From contig NZ_CP162129.1 of the NCBI RefSeq assembly GCF_040834005.1, forward strand, positions 4,599,501 to 4,663,500: a stretch of DNA of 64,000 nucleotides, written 5' to 3'. This DNA is from Paenibacillus sp. PL2-23. GTDB taxonomy: Bacteria > Bacillota > Bacilli > Paenibacillales > Paenibacillaceae. A model generated the notes under the pieces. It did no database searches. It was not told where the DNA came from and worked only from the letters and a program-made list of their open reading frames with translations. The position numbers were made by a program, and so were the translations under genes. Numbering within the stretch: the first letter of the stretch is position 1; each line of letters opens with the position of its first letter. Shown here in pieces: positions 23,444 through 33,272 of this stretch.

Positions 23444-26400
23444 TTAATACATTTCCAATCCAACAAATATACCTTTGGCGAAATCCATCTTATTAACGGG
23501 AGACTCCGCGTTCCCCGCTTTGTCGACGCTGTAGTATTCCACAACCTTCGTTACGCCCACGGTCAGGGTGACAGGTCCCGTATAGGTCTGCCAAGCCCCC
23601 CCGTTAATACGGTAGAATGTCGTCTTCACACCGCTTCCGCCTTTGTTGTCTGTCGCTTTGAGCGAGAGGGAGAAGCCCTTGAGATAAGGCCAGCCCTTGG
23701 CATTAATGCCTATCAGCGGCAGAAGACGAAACTTGGTATTTGGCGCAATCCTGTCACTCGGAATAGGAGCCGGCGCTTCTGCACTGTACGACTTGGCTAC
23801 TCTTGCGCTTTCTAATCGACCCATGCTCGTGATGGTCACATACAGCTGCCCTTCAGCGGCGCCAATCTGATCCACAAGGACAATTGCCGAGGTCTGGCCG
23901 GAAGCAACCGTTGCTGTTCCCAGCTTCTCTTCACCGTTCGCCGAACGGTATACCGTAATCATATCCCCGGCGGCAAGGCCTGCAACGGTAATCGTATCTG
24001 CGCTGCCGGCGCGATTGTTTACAATCGAAATGAGATTGGGCTGAGGACTATTGGAGACAGGCAACTCCGTCTTCATCTCGATGGTTGCTGTGACACCTGC
24101 TGATCGATTACCTCGCAGGTCCTCCATTCTGATCCGCGCCTCATAACTGCCGTCCGACAGTCCCGTATAGTCGTAAGCCTGAACTCCCTTGGCAATATAC
24201 CGGGGCGCGCCCCACTCCTCGCCGACAGTCCGAAGCTCCAGCACAGCCCGATAGTAGTCGCCGTCTGATGGATCCCTCCAGGTCAGCCTTATTCCACCCT
24301 CTGTCGTTTCCCCGGTGAACGCAGCGGCTTCCCCCGGCGGCGTGTCATCCACTGGCGGACGATTGTCAATGGGCTGTCCGGAAGCCGTTACGCCATCCGA
24401 TTCGCCCCCGTTCGCGTCGACAGTCACGAGGCGGATTTCGTACGCCTTATCCGCTTCCAGCCCTTCAATCCAGAGAGTGCCGCTTCCCTTCTCTACGATG
24501 GTCTCGGACCACCCAGGCTCGCCGGCCGCCCTCCAATAAGCCTTAATGCTCTTGAACAACGGCACGTCTTCCTCCTGCCAGGTCAGGCCTAGCCCGTCGT
24601 AGCCTTCGACAATGCGCACATGGCTGGCTGCCTCCGCCGGCTTGGACGGACCGCTCATGAATGTCGCTTCCCCTGAGAAGGCAGAGGACATCGGCACCTC
24701 CGCATAGCTGAACACATCCGCGTCGATATGAATCGCGATTTTGTCCCCATCCGCCAGCGGGTCCGTAATCTTCAGCACATAAATGCTGGCGAAGCTGCGT
24801 CCGTCCAAATCCGTTTCAGCGTCAGCGGGCTCTACGGTGAACGACAGCTCCGCACCGTCCTTCATCAGCATTATTTTGTCTGTGGTCACGGTTTCCGGAA
24901 TCATATATTTGCTGAAATCAATCAGGAAGCCTCCCTCCGATGGATATACGCCTTGGACGTGTGGCGCCGCCAGGGATACCATCGGAATATTGACGTCGAA
25001 GTGAGGCGGCAGCACGACCAGCTCCGCGCTTTGCGCAGGCTCGTAGCCTTCCTTCCTGTATTGCACCTGCCATGTTCCCACCGGCACATCCCAGCCGTAG
25101 CGGCCGTCATTCCCTGTTACCTGTGGATTAATCTGTCCGTACCATTCAGCATCCCAATATTCGTATTTGCCGGTCTCGACATTCCTCTCCGTGACGGTAG
25201 CCGTCACACCGTCCAGCCGATTCGAAGGCACGGCCTCAAATACATAGCCGCTGGGATCGAATACCCAGCTAGGAAGGCCAATAAGCTCGCCCGGCACAAT
25301 GGAATCATCCTTGGGATCCGGCTTCTCGGGCTTCTTCTCCTCATCGTCCGCCTTGCAATCCGGAGAGGCTAGCGCCGCCTTAATATCCGACTCCAGATTA
25401 TTTTTCCATTCGTCAAACATCTGCTCCCACTGATATTCCAGAGCTTTCTCCAGCACGAAGCTTAATGCCGCAACTCCGAGGCCTGCGATGGTGCCCACTC
25501 CTGAATAAGCCATGCCAATGCCAACAACGGTAAGCGAATAGGTTAACACGAGATTGGTCCCTAAGTGGTCCATCATCTCTTCCGCTTCTCGAGCATGGTA
25601 CTTAACGCGGTCCATCGGCATACAATCCGCAACTTCGACCTTATGAAGCAGCTTGTCGATTTCGTCGGCCGTATCCAAATATTCCATCGCGCTATCAATG
25701 ACGTCGTATAAATCCGAGAGACCTTCCTTGTTTTTCTCAATATCCAAGTTGATCTTCGTAAATTTAGTTCCCGCCTTCGTCAAGTGCCCAAGTCCCATTA
25801 GCTGCGCTTGATCATTAGCCACGATGAATTCCAGGTGTAAACTCATGCCGCCATCCGCTGTAGGGTTCGCGCTGTAGCTCATGTTATAGACAGGCGGCTG
25901 ACCCTTCTCAAGCGGCTCCGGCACAAAATGAGGCACTTCCTCTGCGCTCATATTCACCGTGCTTCGCGCGTCCGGATTGGATTTGGACGTCATAATTATA
26001 GTCGGTCCAACCTCCCGGGCAGCCGCGCTCGCTGCCGAAGAGGCCGGCGGAACAATATCCACCTTCCACTCCTGCAGTGTCTTAGGCAGCGCTTTAAGCT
26101 GCTCCGCCGCAATCTCCTCATTCGTCATGCCTGAAGGCTGGAATGAATCAGGCTTGGGGTCATACGTTACCGAGATTGGCTCGGCTGCAGCATTGATACT
26201 TGGCGGCTGCATAGCCAGGAACGTCTCCGTCTTGGCGTCATAGGTAGCGGGATATCCTTTTTTGCCACTATAGATGATGACATTCTCTACTTGTTCCGGC
26301 TCGTTGAATTTCAATTCAAACATAATCGGGAGACCAATGTTGATTGGCAGGTTAAGCCTGAGCTCCCCTTTCGTTATGTCGACAGGTCTTGATTTTTTGC

Positions 26401-29400
26401 CGCCTTGCGAGACAACCAGCTCCACAGGCTGGGCAAGCTCAGGATCGTGCTTGATCAGGAGCTCCTTGGAATGCATCTCCTCGCCATTATGAACAGCAAT
26501 TGCCTTCAACGCGTGATAAGGATTCAGCTTAATGGACGGAATCGTAATCGCTGTCGCGTAATAACCGCCGGGGGAGGACATGGCTTCCCCGACCAGCTGC
26601 TCCTGATCGTAGATAAGGACACTGCTGCCTGCCGGAGCGCGGCCGGTCACTTCGAAGGTCAGCCGGGATATCCGTTCCGGCGCGGAGATCGTTACCTTGG
26701 CGACACGCAGCAGCGCGGTGCCGAGCGTTTCCACTTTGAGCGGCTCCTCATGTTCCCATGCAAATGCTATTTGCGCTTCCGCTCTCAGGTACTCCCCAAC
26801 AGCTGAATCTGTCCGCAGCCGGTAGCTGAAGCTTCCCGTCTGGCCATTCGCAACGACACCTGCCTTAATGGCATAGACAGCCTCGCTGCGCTTCTCGGCA
26901 TCGACCGGCAAGCCGTTCAGAATGACGCTGCCTTCAACCAGCGTTGTGCCGGACGGAACCATTAACCGCAATTCCGTATTGGACACGCTCTTGCCGGTGC
27001 TGTTCTTATAGCCGCCTCTTAATGTGAAGGTGCCGCCCGGGACCACTTCTCCGGCTCCCGCGGTCAAGAAGTTGCCTGAACCCGTGAACAAGCCGCCTTC
27101 CTTCACTTCTACATCGCCAAGCTCAACGAACTGCTCCTCCCCGACCTCAACCTCCTTGTACACGGTGGTCGGCTTAACACCGCTTGTTCGAGCCCTGCCC
27201 GCGAATTCGACCGCATACCGTCCAGCCTTCGGAACAGACAGCTTAAACTCGCCGGACACCTCGTTGTAGGTGCCGCTGCCGATCCGTTTGCCAGAGTCGT
27301 CAAGCTGCTGCACGCGAACGCTGACATTATAGAATCGGCTGCTGTCGAACACAACCTTGCCCTTGAGCGCGGAGGTCTCCTTAATCCGCAGCTCGACCGC
27401 TCCTTCGCGGCGTTCGTCCAGCTGTACCGAAGCGCAGCTGCTTTCTCGGCTGCCGCTCAGCTTGGACATGCAGACCTGCACTGTTTCTCCAGGGCTGGCT
27501 TCAATCAACAGTCTGTTCGTCGTTACCGTATAGCTGATGTAGCGATTATGTTCACCCGTCACCTTCAAAGAGTAGATTTGCAGCGCCGCTCGGTTAACCT
27601 GAACGGCCTCCCAGTCGGTGTCGATCAGCTTGCTGAATAGCAGCACATCTATATGACCGTTAGCTTTGCTGTACAAGGTTAAATTCTTCACTGCCGCAGC
27701 CGAGGAGGATATCTGCAGCCGCTCATACCCTCTGCTCCTCAAGAACGGAGCTTCCGTCCGATACGCTTCAATCGTCGAATCGCCGATTGGAGCCTTGAGC
27801 GAATACCTCCCGTCAGCGTCAGTGACAGCCTTTCTTGTAAAGTGAGGCTGCGTCACGATGACAGTTGCGCCGGCTGCCGGATGGCCTGCTTCATCCATCA
27901 CCACGCCTTGCACCATGCCTTCCTCGTTGTCCACCGTAATACGGACCTGGGTGCGCTTCTCAAGCGTAAGCGTCTGCTTCTTAGGCACCTTGTACGGCGA
28001 CCTGACGTTCGCCACAATATCGACAGAGTCCCCAACATATCCAAACGTAATAGAGGCGCGCCCTTCTGAATCCGTAGCCATCCCCGTCAACGTTTTCTTG
28101 GACCCTGGATCCTGAAGCTCAAGAGACGTGAAGGGCATTGGCGCGCCATCGGCATTCTCCACAACTACCTCAATAGCGGCCGGAATTTGGACGCTCATCG
28201 TATAAGCCGTGGATCTGCCTGACTGAATAACGATTGGAGCCACCCCGCTTTGAGCCAGCTTGACGCCGTCAGCCGCTAGCAGCCTCAGCCGGTAGTCACC
28301 GCTGGCTTGCAAGGGCAGCTGCAGCGATGGGCCCGTCACTGCCATAGAGCGGTTGCCCGATTTGCGAGTTTCGCTCCATCCTATTAACGTTGCGCCTTCA
28401 AGTGTATTCGGATTGTCCGCAACCAACGTAATCATCAGCCCTCCGCTGACCGATAACGGCAGCCTTGCAGCCTCGGCTTCAGCCACCTTGCCGCCCTTCT
28501 CTGCGGCAGCCTTCATCCCCTTCACCTGCTGAATGCCTTCGATCAGCGCGAATGCTCCCTGGTACACGCCAGCCGACGTCTCAACCAGCGCAACGCCGGC
28601 TGTTTTCTCCTCCGAGCCCGAGCCGTCTTCCTTCCAAGCCATATATTGGACTTGGACCTCCGCCCGCATGCCCGGTGCGCCTTCCAGCCGCAGAGCGATA
28701 TCTGAGCCTAGCTCCGCCTCGCTTCCTGTCATAGCCGCCTTCCATGTAAAGGAGTCGATCACGGCATCTTCCTCAGGCGGCGCGTCGGAGCACACACCGC
28801 CTTGACAATAGATGTACGCCGCAGTAGGAAACCAGCCATACGAATCAAGCCGCGTTACATCCGTCGAGTGGTAGATCAGCTTGCTTGCGCGGGAATCGAT
28901 ATGCCAGCTCGCCATTTCCTCCCCTGGGTGAATAAAGCTGTCCGCGATAGACCCCGTCGCTATGTCCATCCAACTCAAGCCGTTGCCGCTTACATGCCAG
29001 CCGCTTGGCGGCGTCAGATCCTCGAACCGGAATACAACGTCCGATCCGTCCTGGCTGATGGCCGGCATACTGTAGCTATATTCAGCATCCGGTCGTATCA
29101 GCTCGGTTCGCTCACTCGTTCCAGCATCGTATAGATAAATGCTGCCTCCATTTGAGAATGCGATTCTCTGACCGTCTCTGGACATACTCACCTTGGAATC
29201 CGGCGCTGAGGGAGAGACGGCCTTCGTTGTTAAGGCACTCAGATCATAGGCGAACAAGCCCGTTACCGGCTCAGGTTCTGGTTCCGGTTCCGGTTCCGGT
29301 TCTGGCTCCTCTTCCTCCGATGCGCCCAGCCCCCATCCCTCAAGCGCATAGACCATATGCATTCCATCGGCCGATAACGTCATATAGGAGGTGTAATCGG

Positions 29401-30691
29401 CCCATGGCTGGGGCAGAGGCAGCTCTTCGCGCTGGCCCGTTGCAAGGTCATGACGAAAAAGCTTGTAGGGATCCTCATAATAGGCCGGCTGCTCCAAATA
29501 AACGATCAGCTGCCCGTCGTCCCTCGCGCCAATGAGATAAGAGCTCAGCGCTCCCTCCGTCAGCTTCTCCAGCTCCTGCGTCGTCCGATCATAACGGAAG
29601 ATCTGCTCCGTATAATGATCGTCCTCCGATATCTCTGCGCTGAATAGGGTATAACGTCCGTCCTGGCTGAGCTGAATATGGTCGAACGAGCCTCCTTCCT
29701 CCAGCTGTACCTGATGCTTCGCGCCATCTTCTTCGTTCATGATATGAAGCACGTATTGCGGCCACTTCTCCTCCACATACGCCGTTGTTTTCCCATCTGG
29801 ACTAATCGCCGTCTCGCGAATGACATCCATCTCGACTTCACTTACACGATAGATGTCATTGCGAGTCGTCGACGCCGTGATGGCAAGCGGCTTCGACCGG
29901 TTGCCCGCAGCGTCGATTCCGAATACCTGGTATTCGTATATCGTGCCGGGGCTTAACCCCTCATCCAAGTGATACAGCAATGCCGTCTCGCCTAAGAGCT
30001 CGCCATCCCGATAAACCTGATACGCGGTTGGCTGATTCGAGCCATACGGCGCATGCCAGCTCAGCTCGATTTGGGAGGTTGAAGGGGAGAACCACGATTT
30101 CTCACTTGGTCCGTCTGGCGCCTTCACATCGATAATCGTTTCTACCGGCAAAGAATGCTGACTTAACGTTCCGTCGCTATAACGCGCTATGGCCCGGAAC
30201 GAATACGGCCCCTCGAAGGAAACCGTAATAGGTATACTGAACCGTCCCTGCTCGTCGACCTTCGTTGTGCCAGCCTGATAGCTGTCGGAATATCGAGTCA
30301 GCCATACCGTAATTTCAGCGCCTGGATATGACATGCCTTCAATGGTAACTGTCTTGCTGTTCCAATACGGCTTCAGCGGATTCAGTATGGGCGCGTCCAT
30401 GACGCTGACATCCCCAGCCGTGTCCGCCACAGCTTCCTCTTTCCCGTTAATCCCCTCCTCTGCAGTCGTAAATTCCCCCTCCAGCTTCTCAGCGAGAGTC
30501 TCCAATGACTCCTCCAGCTCCTGAAGCTGCTGTGCCTCCGTCGTCTCTGCCCAAGCTTGCAGCGGAGCAGCAAGCAGCAGCACTGTCGCAAGCACGGAAG
30601 CAAGGAAACGCTTGCCGGATCGCCTTCGTCTGATCATTCCTTTCGCAATCACTCTTATCACCCTGCTTTTGATTTTTTTTGCCGATACCAT
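23444..30691 (-). CDS. Giant secreted multidomain protein (Ig-like, FN3, beta-propeller, carboxypeptidase-regulatory-like domains)
   Basis: 2,415 residues. A basic N-terminus and hydrophobic core (FLASVLATVLLLAAP) end in AWA-E at 48/49, a signal peptidase I site. Rough order: Ig-like 105-185; FN3 188-277 (YEYQVFGIDAAGN); TolB/WD40-like propeller 285-640 with repeats such as ISPDGKTTAYV, LSQDGRYTLFS and MSRDGQRIAFS; an EP-dipeptide linker near 460-475 within a blade; a carboxypeptidase-regulatory-like domain near 930 (VQGVVMDEAGHPAAGATV); a DUF11-like segment near 1225; a hydrophobic helical stretch near 1720-1750; FN3 domains near 2030-2200; and a C-terminal OmpL47-like Ig domain. No SLH repeat or LPXTG is seen, so it is probably released. 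The ribosome site is poor at the ATG; an internal GTG fourteenth codon is an alternative start. Function unknown. Confidence 0.85.
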   Translation of the reverse strand: MVSAKKIKSRVIRVIAKGMIRRRRSGKRFLASVLATVLLLAAPLQAWAETTEAQQLQELEESLETLAEKLEGEFTTAEEGINGKEEAVADTAGDVSVMDAPILNPLKPYWNSKTVTIEGMSYPGAEITVWLTRYSDSYQAGTTKVDEQGRFSIPITVSFEGPYSFRAIARYSDGTLSQHSLPVETIIDVKAPDGPSEKSWFSPSTSQIELSWHAPYGSNQPTAYQVYRDGELLGETALLYHLDEGLSPGTIYEYQVFGIDAAGNRSKPLAITASTTRNDIYRVSEVEMDVIRETAISPDGKTTAYVEEKWPQYVLHIMNEEDGAKHQVQLEEGGSFDHIQLSQDGRYTLFSAEISEDDHYTEQIFRYDRTTQELEKLTEGALSSYLIGARDDGQLIVYLEQPAYYEDPYKLFRHDLATGQREELPLPQPWADYTSYMTLSADGMHMVYALEGWGLGASEEEEPEPEPEPEPEPEPVTGLFAYDLSALTTKAVSPSAPDSKVSMSRDGQRIAFSNGGSIYLYDAGTSERTELIRPDAEYSYSMPAISQDGSDVVFRFEDLTPPSGWHVSGNGLSWMDIATGSIADSFIHPGEEMASWHIDSRASKLIYHSTDVTRLDSYGWFPTAAYIYCQGGVCSDAPPEEDAVIDSFTWKAAMTGSEAELGSDIALRLEGAPGMRAEVQVQYMAWKEDGSGSEEKTAGVALVETSAGVYQGAFALIEGIQQVKGMKAAAEKGGKVAEAEAARLPLSVSGGLMITLVADNPNTLEGATLIGWSETRKSGNRSMAVTGPSLQLPLQASGDYRLRLLAADGVKLAQSGVAPIVIQSGRSTAYTMSVQIPAAIEVVVENADGAPMPFTSLELQDPGSKKTLTGMATDSEGRASITFGYVGDSVDIVANVRSPYKVPKKQTLTLEKRTQVRITVDNEEGMVQGVVMDEAGHPAAGATVIVTQPHFTRKAVTDADGRYSLKAPIGDSTIEAYRTEAPFLRSRGYERLQISSSAAAVKNLTLYSKANGHIDVLLFSKLIDTDWEAVQVNRAALQIYSLKVTGEHNRYISYTVTTNRLLIEASPGETVQVCMSKLSGSRESSCASVQLDERREGAVELRIKETSALKGKVVFDSSRFYNVSVRVQQLDDSGKRIGSGTYNEVSGEFKLSVPKAGRYAVEFAGRARTSGVKPTTVYKEVEVGEEQFVELGDVEVKEGGLFTGSGNFLTAGAGEVVPGGTFTLRGGYKNSTGKSVSNTELRLMVPSGTTLVEGSVILNGLPVDAEKRSEAVYAIKAGVVANGQTGSFSYRLRTDSAVGEYLRAEAQIAFAWEHEEPLKVETLGTALLRVAKVTISAPERISRLTFEVTGRAPAGSSVLIYDQEQLVGEAMSSPGGYYATAITIPSIKLNPYHALKAIAVHNGEEMHSKELLIKHDPELAQPVELVVSQGGKKSRPVDITKGELRLNLPINIGLPIMFELKFNEPEQVENVIIYSGKKGYPATYDAKTETFLAMQPPSINAAAEPISVTYDPKPDSFQPSGMTNEEIAAEQLKALPKTLQEWKVDIVPPASSAASAAAREVGPTIIMTSKSNPDARSTVNMSAEEVPHFVPEPLEKGQPPVYNMSYSANPTADGGMSLHLEFIVANDQAQLMGLGHLTKAGTKFTKINLDIEKNKEGLSDLYDVIDSAMEYLDTADEIDKLLHKVEVADCMPMDRVKYHAREAEEMMDHLGTNLVLTYSLTVVGIGMAYSGVGTIAGLGVAALSFVLEKALEYQWEQMFDEWKNNLESDIKAALASPDCKADDEEKKPEKPDPKDDSIVPGELIGLPSWVFDPSGYVFEAVPSNRLDGVTATVTERNVETGKYEYWDAEWYGQINPQVTGNDGRYGWDVPVGTWQVQYRKEGYEPAQSAELVVLPPHFDVNIPMVSLAAPHVQGVYPSEGGFLIDFSKYMIPETVTTDKIMLMKDGAELSFTVEPADAETDLDGRSFASIYVLKITDPLADGDKIAIHIDADVFSYAEVPMSSAFSGEATFMSGPSKPAEAASHVRIVEGYDGLGLTWQEEDVPLFKSIKAYWRAAGEPGWSETIVEKGSGTLWIEGLEADKAYEIRLVTVDANGGESDGVTASGQPIDNRPPVDDTPPGEAAAFTGETTEGGIRLTWRDPSDGDYYRAVLELRTVGEEWGAPRYIAKGVQAYDYTGLSDGSYEARIRMEDLRGNRSAGVTATIEMKTELPVSNSPQPNLISIVNNRAGSADTITVAGLAAGDMITVYRSANGEEKLGTATVASGQTSAIVLVDQIGAAEGQLYVTITSMGRLESARVAKSYSAEAPAPIPSDRIAPNTKFRLLPLIGINAKGWPYLKGFSLSLKATDNKGGSGVKTTFYRINGGAWQTYTGPVTLTVGVTKVVEYYSVDKAGNAESPVNKMDFAKGIFVGLEMY

Positions 30692-30880
30692 TCATTCAGC
30701 ACGACAATCTATTCCAAATGTTACCTGCAAACCCAGCCGACCAGATAGTCACCAAGGTCATGATCAGTCCCTATGACTGCGGTCACAATATTCGTCACAG
30801 CGCCTCTCCCCCATATCCCGACGCTCTCCCATGCTTTATAATGAATGCATCCCATTACCGCAGAAGGAAGAGGGTTGACG

Positions 30881-31543
30881 TTGTCCAAAATACGACTTGT
30901 TATCGCCGATGACCAAACGCTCATGAGAGACGGACTGCAGACCATTATTAATCTGGAAGACGACATGGAGGTCGTCGGGCTGGCCGACAACGGCGAGGCG
31001 GCCTTGCAGCTTGTGCGGGAGCTTCGTCCCGATCTGGTGCTCATGGACGTGCGCATGCCGATTATGGACGGCATTGAAGCGACTCGGCTCATCGTAACGG
31101 AGCTGCCCGAGACGCTTATTGTGGTGCTGACCACCTTCGCCGAGGATCAATATATCGTGGACAGTCTTGTGAACGGAGCGGCCGGCTTTCTGCTGAAGGA
31201 TATGCCAGCCGACCGGATCGTGCAGTCCATCCGCGACGCTATGAACGGCCAGCTTATGATGTCCGGCGTTATCGCGGGCAAGCTTGCCGCCCGCATTACG
31301 GCGTTGTCGTCCCCGCCGGCCAAACGCAGTACAAGCGTCAAATTTAAGGAGGGGCACACCTTCACTGATCGGGAGAAGCAGATTATCCAGCTGCTGATTG
31401 AAGGCGAGACGAACAAGGAGATTGCGCAAACATTATTTATGAGCGAGGGCACGGTCAAAAATTATGTGAGCATCATTTATCACAAGATTGGGGTCAATGA
31501 TCGGACAAAGGCCATTTTACACTTGAAGGATTTAATGGAGTAG
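30881..31543 (+). CDS. NarL/FixJ-type response regulator
   Basis: 220 residues from a TTG at 30881, preceded by GGAAGAGG; an ATG at 30845 is possible but has no ribosome site. The receiver domain has the acidic pair ADDQ, the phospho-acceptor in VLMDVRMPIMDG (~D55), the T in VVLTTFA and the K in FLLKDMP. A LuxR-type helix-turn-helix follows: FTDREKQIIQLLIEGETNKE, then MSEGTVKNYVSIIYHKIG. It is followed 25 bases later by a HisKA_3 protein gene, presumably its partner, although that kinase has a degraded ATP-binding domain. The target genes are unknown; the divergent giant secreted-protein gene is one candidate. Confidence 0.88.
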   Translation: MSKIRLVIADDQTLMRDGLQTIINLEDDMEVVGLADNGEAALQLVRELRPDLVLMDVRMPIMDGIEATRLIVTELPETLIVVLTTFAEDQYIVDSLVNGAAGFLLKDMPADRIVQSIRDAMNGQLMMSGVIAGKLAARITALSSPPAKRSTSVKFKEGHTFTDREKQIIQLLIEGETNKEIAQTLFMSEGTVKNYVSIIYHKIGVNDRTKAILHLKDLME

Positions 31544-31568
31544 GGCGATCGAAGGGACATAAGATTAG

Positions 31569-32420
31569 GTGACGAGAGGAAGACGCGAGGTGCCTGAACA
31601 GGGGAAAAGGTGGATGGCTTGCATCATGAGATATGGTTACAGGAAGAGCAAAAGGACCACAAAGCGCGAGCAGCCGTCCCGCATGGAGCTGACGCGGCTG
31701 AATCAGGAGCTGGAAGAGAAGCTGCGGCAGCGAACAGCGGAGCTGGAGGGGACGAGTCTTCGGCTTCAGGAGGCGATGCTGGAGACCTATGAGGCTCTCG
31801 ACGAGGTTGCCATCTGGGAGGAGCGTAACCGCATCGCGCATGATATTCACGATATGCTCGGCCATCAGCTCGCAGGTGCGGCTGTTCAGCTCGAAGCCGC
31901 CAAGCGGCTGACTCATATCGACCCCGATTCAGCCAGAAGCAAGCTGGATGCCGCGCTGGAATCCGTTCGGAGAGGACTGGAGGATGTGCGAATCGCCGTC
32001 CGTATGATGAAAGAGCACTCGCCCAAGAAAGACTGGGCAGATGCCTTGCACGAGCTTATGGACGAGATGGAGCGAATGACCGGCGTCACGATAAACCGGT
32101 TGATTCACGGAGATATCCCCGTCTTGGACGCTTTTACCAAAAAATCAATCCACCACGCCTTGCAGGCAGGCTTGGCGAATGGCATGAAGCGCGGCGCCAG
32201 CAGGCGGTTCGACTTCTCTCTGCGAATGGAAGGCAATATGCTTCGATTCTCGCTGAAGCATGACGGCACCTCCCACACGACGATGCCTGACGGCGACAGC
32301 ACCTTCTTGCACGCAATGAATGAGAAGATTCGACATCTGGGAGGCTCTGTCGAGCTGCTGCCGACAAGTCCGCTCGGAGGAGCCGAGCTGCGAATCGCCC
32401 TCCCGCTCAAGAATGAATGA
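31569..32420 (+). CDS. HisKA_3 sensor kinase-like protein with degenerate ATPase domain
   Basis: Up to 283 residues from a GTG at 31569; the start is uncertain because no clear ribosome site is seen. There is no membrane segment. A coiled coil (LTRLNQELEEKLRQRTAELE) leads into the dimerisation and phospho-acceptor helix ERNRIAHDIHDMLGHQL with H94. The C-terminal domain keeps HATPase length and ends HLGGSVELLP...GGAELRIALP. However, the N-box reads LQAGLANGMKRG, with the Mg-binding Glu replaced by Ala and His by Arg. The DxGxG box is replaced by LKHDGTS, and the second glycine box is lost (FLHAMNEKI). It may dephosphorylate or scaffold the regulator and not phosphorylate it. Confidence 0.75.
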   Translation: MTRGRREVPEQGKRWMACIMRYGYRKSKRTTKREQPSRMELTRLNQELEEKLRQRTAELEGTSLRLQEAMLETYEALDEVAIWEERNRIAHDIHDMLGHQLAGAAVQLEAAKRLTHIDPDSARSKLDAALESVRRGLEDVRIAVRMMKEHSPKKDWADALHELMDEMERMTGVTINRLIHGDIPVLDAFTKKSIHHALQAGLANGMKRGASRRFDFSLRMEGNMLRFSLKHDGTSHTTMPDGDSTFLHAMNEKIRHLGGSVELLPTSPLGGAELRIALPLKNE

Positions 32421-32450
32421 AGGAATTGAAGGAATTGAAGGAATTGAAGG
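32419..32450. repeat. 9-bp tandem repeat (GAAGGAATT)
   Basis: Three full copies and one partial copy of GAAGGAATT follow directly on the kinase-like gene's stop codon (the stop is shared with the first copy). Probably replication slippage; no function is implied. Confidence 0.8.
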
Positions 32451-32462
32451 ACGGAAAGATGA

Positions 32463-32513
32463 AAAGCCCTCAGTCGGAGTTGCGCGGGTGGCAATGCTCC
32501 AGTAGAGGGCTTT
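32463..32513. terminator. Bidirectional hairpin between kinase-like and nitroreductase genes
   Basis: AAAGCCCTC and GAGGGCTTT pair over a 33-base loop that itself contains GGAGT/GCTCC. The outer A and T bases give short U-tracts in both directions. It fits termination of both convergent genes. Confidence 0.6.
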
Positions 32514-32526
32514 CCTTATGTGCTCG

Positions 32527-33156
32527 TTATTTGTATACCTTCATGCGCTCGTCCAGCGGCTTGAAGGTTTTGTCGCCTGGAGGCGCGGTCGGCTTGCCGA
32601 ACGGCATCTGCGCGAGCAGCTTCCAGCTGGACGGAATATCCCACTCCGCCTTCACCTTGTCGTCAATCAGCGGATTGTAGTGCTGCAGAGAAGCTCCGAA
32701 GCCCTCAAGCTCCAGGGACGTCCAGATGACGTATTGAAGCATGCCGTTTGACTGATTCGCCCAGACAGGAAAGTTGTCCGCATAGCTGGGGAACTGCTGC
32801 TGCAGACCCGCCACAACCTCCTGATCCTCGAAAAACAGCACGGTACCATAACCCGCGGAGAAGGATTTCATCTTATCCTCGGTTGAAGCAAATTGATCCT
32901 CTGGCACAATCGCTTTCAGTGTTTCCGTTGTAATACTCCACAGCTTAGAATGCTTCTCGCCTAGCAGCACAACCACTCTGGCGCTTTGCGAGTTGAAGGA
33001 CGAAGGCGTATGCTTCACAGCAAAGGATACAACCTCCTGAATCCGCTCATCGGATACAACCTGCTCCTTGCTGATGCTATAAATCGACCTTCTTGCTTCT
33101 ACCGCCGCGTAAAATTCCTTTGTCGCTGACTCTTGCAATGAACTTGCATTTTCCAT
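32527..33156 (-). CDS. Nitroreductase family protein
   Basis: 209 residues from the ATG at 33156, eight bases after GGGAGG. It shows the flavin nitroreductase layout: EARRSIYSISKEQ near the start (FMN-phosphate-binding Arg), TPSSFNSQSARVVVLLG near 50, and a C-terminal block QMPFGKPTAPPGDKTFKPLDER typical of the YdfN/HBN1-type subgroup. Such enzymes use FMN and NAD(P)H to reduce nitro compounds or quinones. It is next to a VOC ring-cleavage-type protein gene on the same strand, which may indicate a role in handling aromatics, but no shared operon is certain. Confidence 0.85.
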   Translation of the reverse strand: MENASSLQESATKEFYAAVEARRSIYSISKEQVVSDERIQEVVSFAVKHTPSSFNSQSARVVVLLGEKHSKLWSITTETLKAIVPEDQFASTEDKMKSFSAGYGTVLFFEDQEVVAGLQQQFPSYADNFPVWANQSNGMLQYVIWTSLELEGFGASLQHYNPLIDDKVKAEWDIPSSWKLLAQMPFGKPTAPPGDKTFKPLDERMKVYK

Positions 33157-33227
33157 AATGGCTGCCTCCCGTCTATTGCATGTTGAACTCACTTATTATT
33201 GGTATACCCCGCTCCTGCTATTCTTAA

Positions 33228-33262
33228 GCGGGCGACAAGTTGTCTGGCAAGTTGTCGCCCGC
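33228..33262 (-). terminator. Hairpin downstream of the VOC protein gene
   Basis: GCGGGCGACAA / TTGTCGCCCGC form an 11-bp stem with a 13-base loop just past the VOC gene stop at 33273. On the minus strand it is followed by TTAAGAAT. Confidence 0.6.
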
Positions 33263-33272
33263 ACGGCAATGC

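Noticed and set aside
29268..29310. EP-dipeptide run in the giant gene as a possible assembly artefact
   Set aside because: The repeat stays in frame and lies in a plausible surface loop of the propeller; short Pro-Glu runs are common linkers in secreted proteins.
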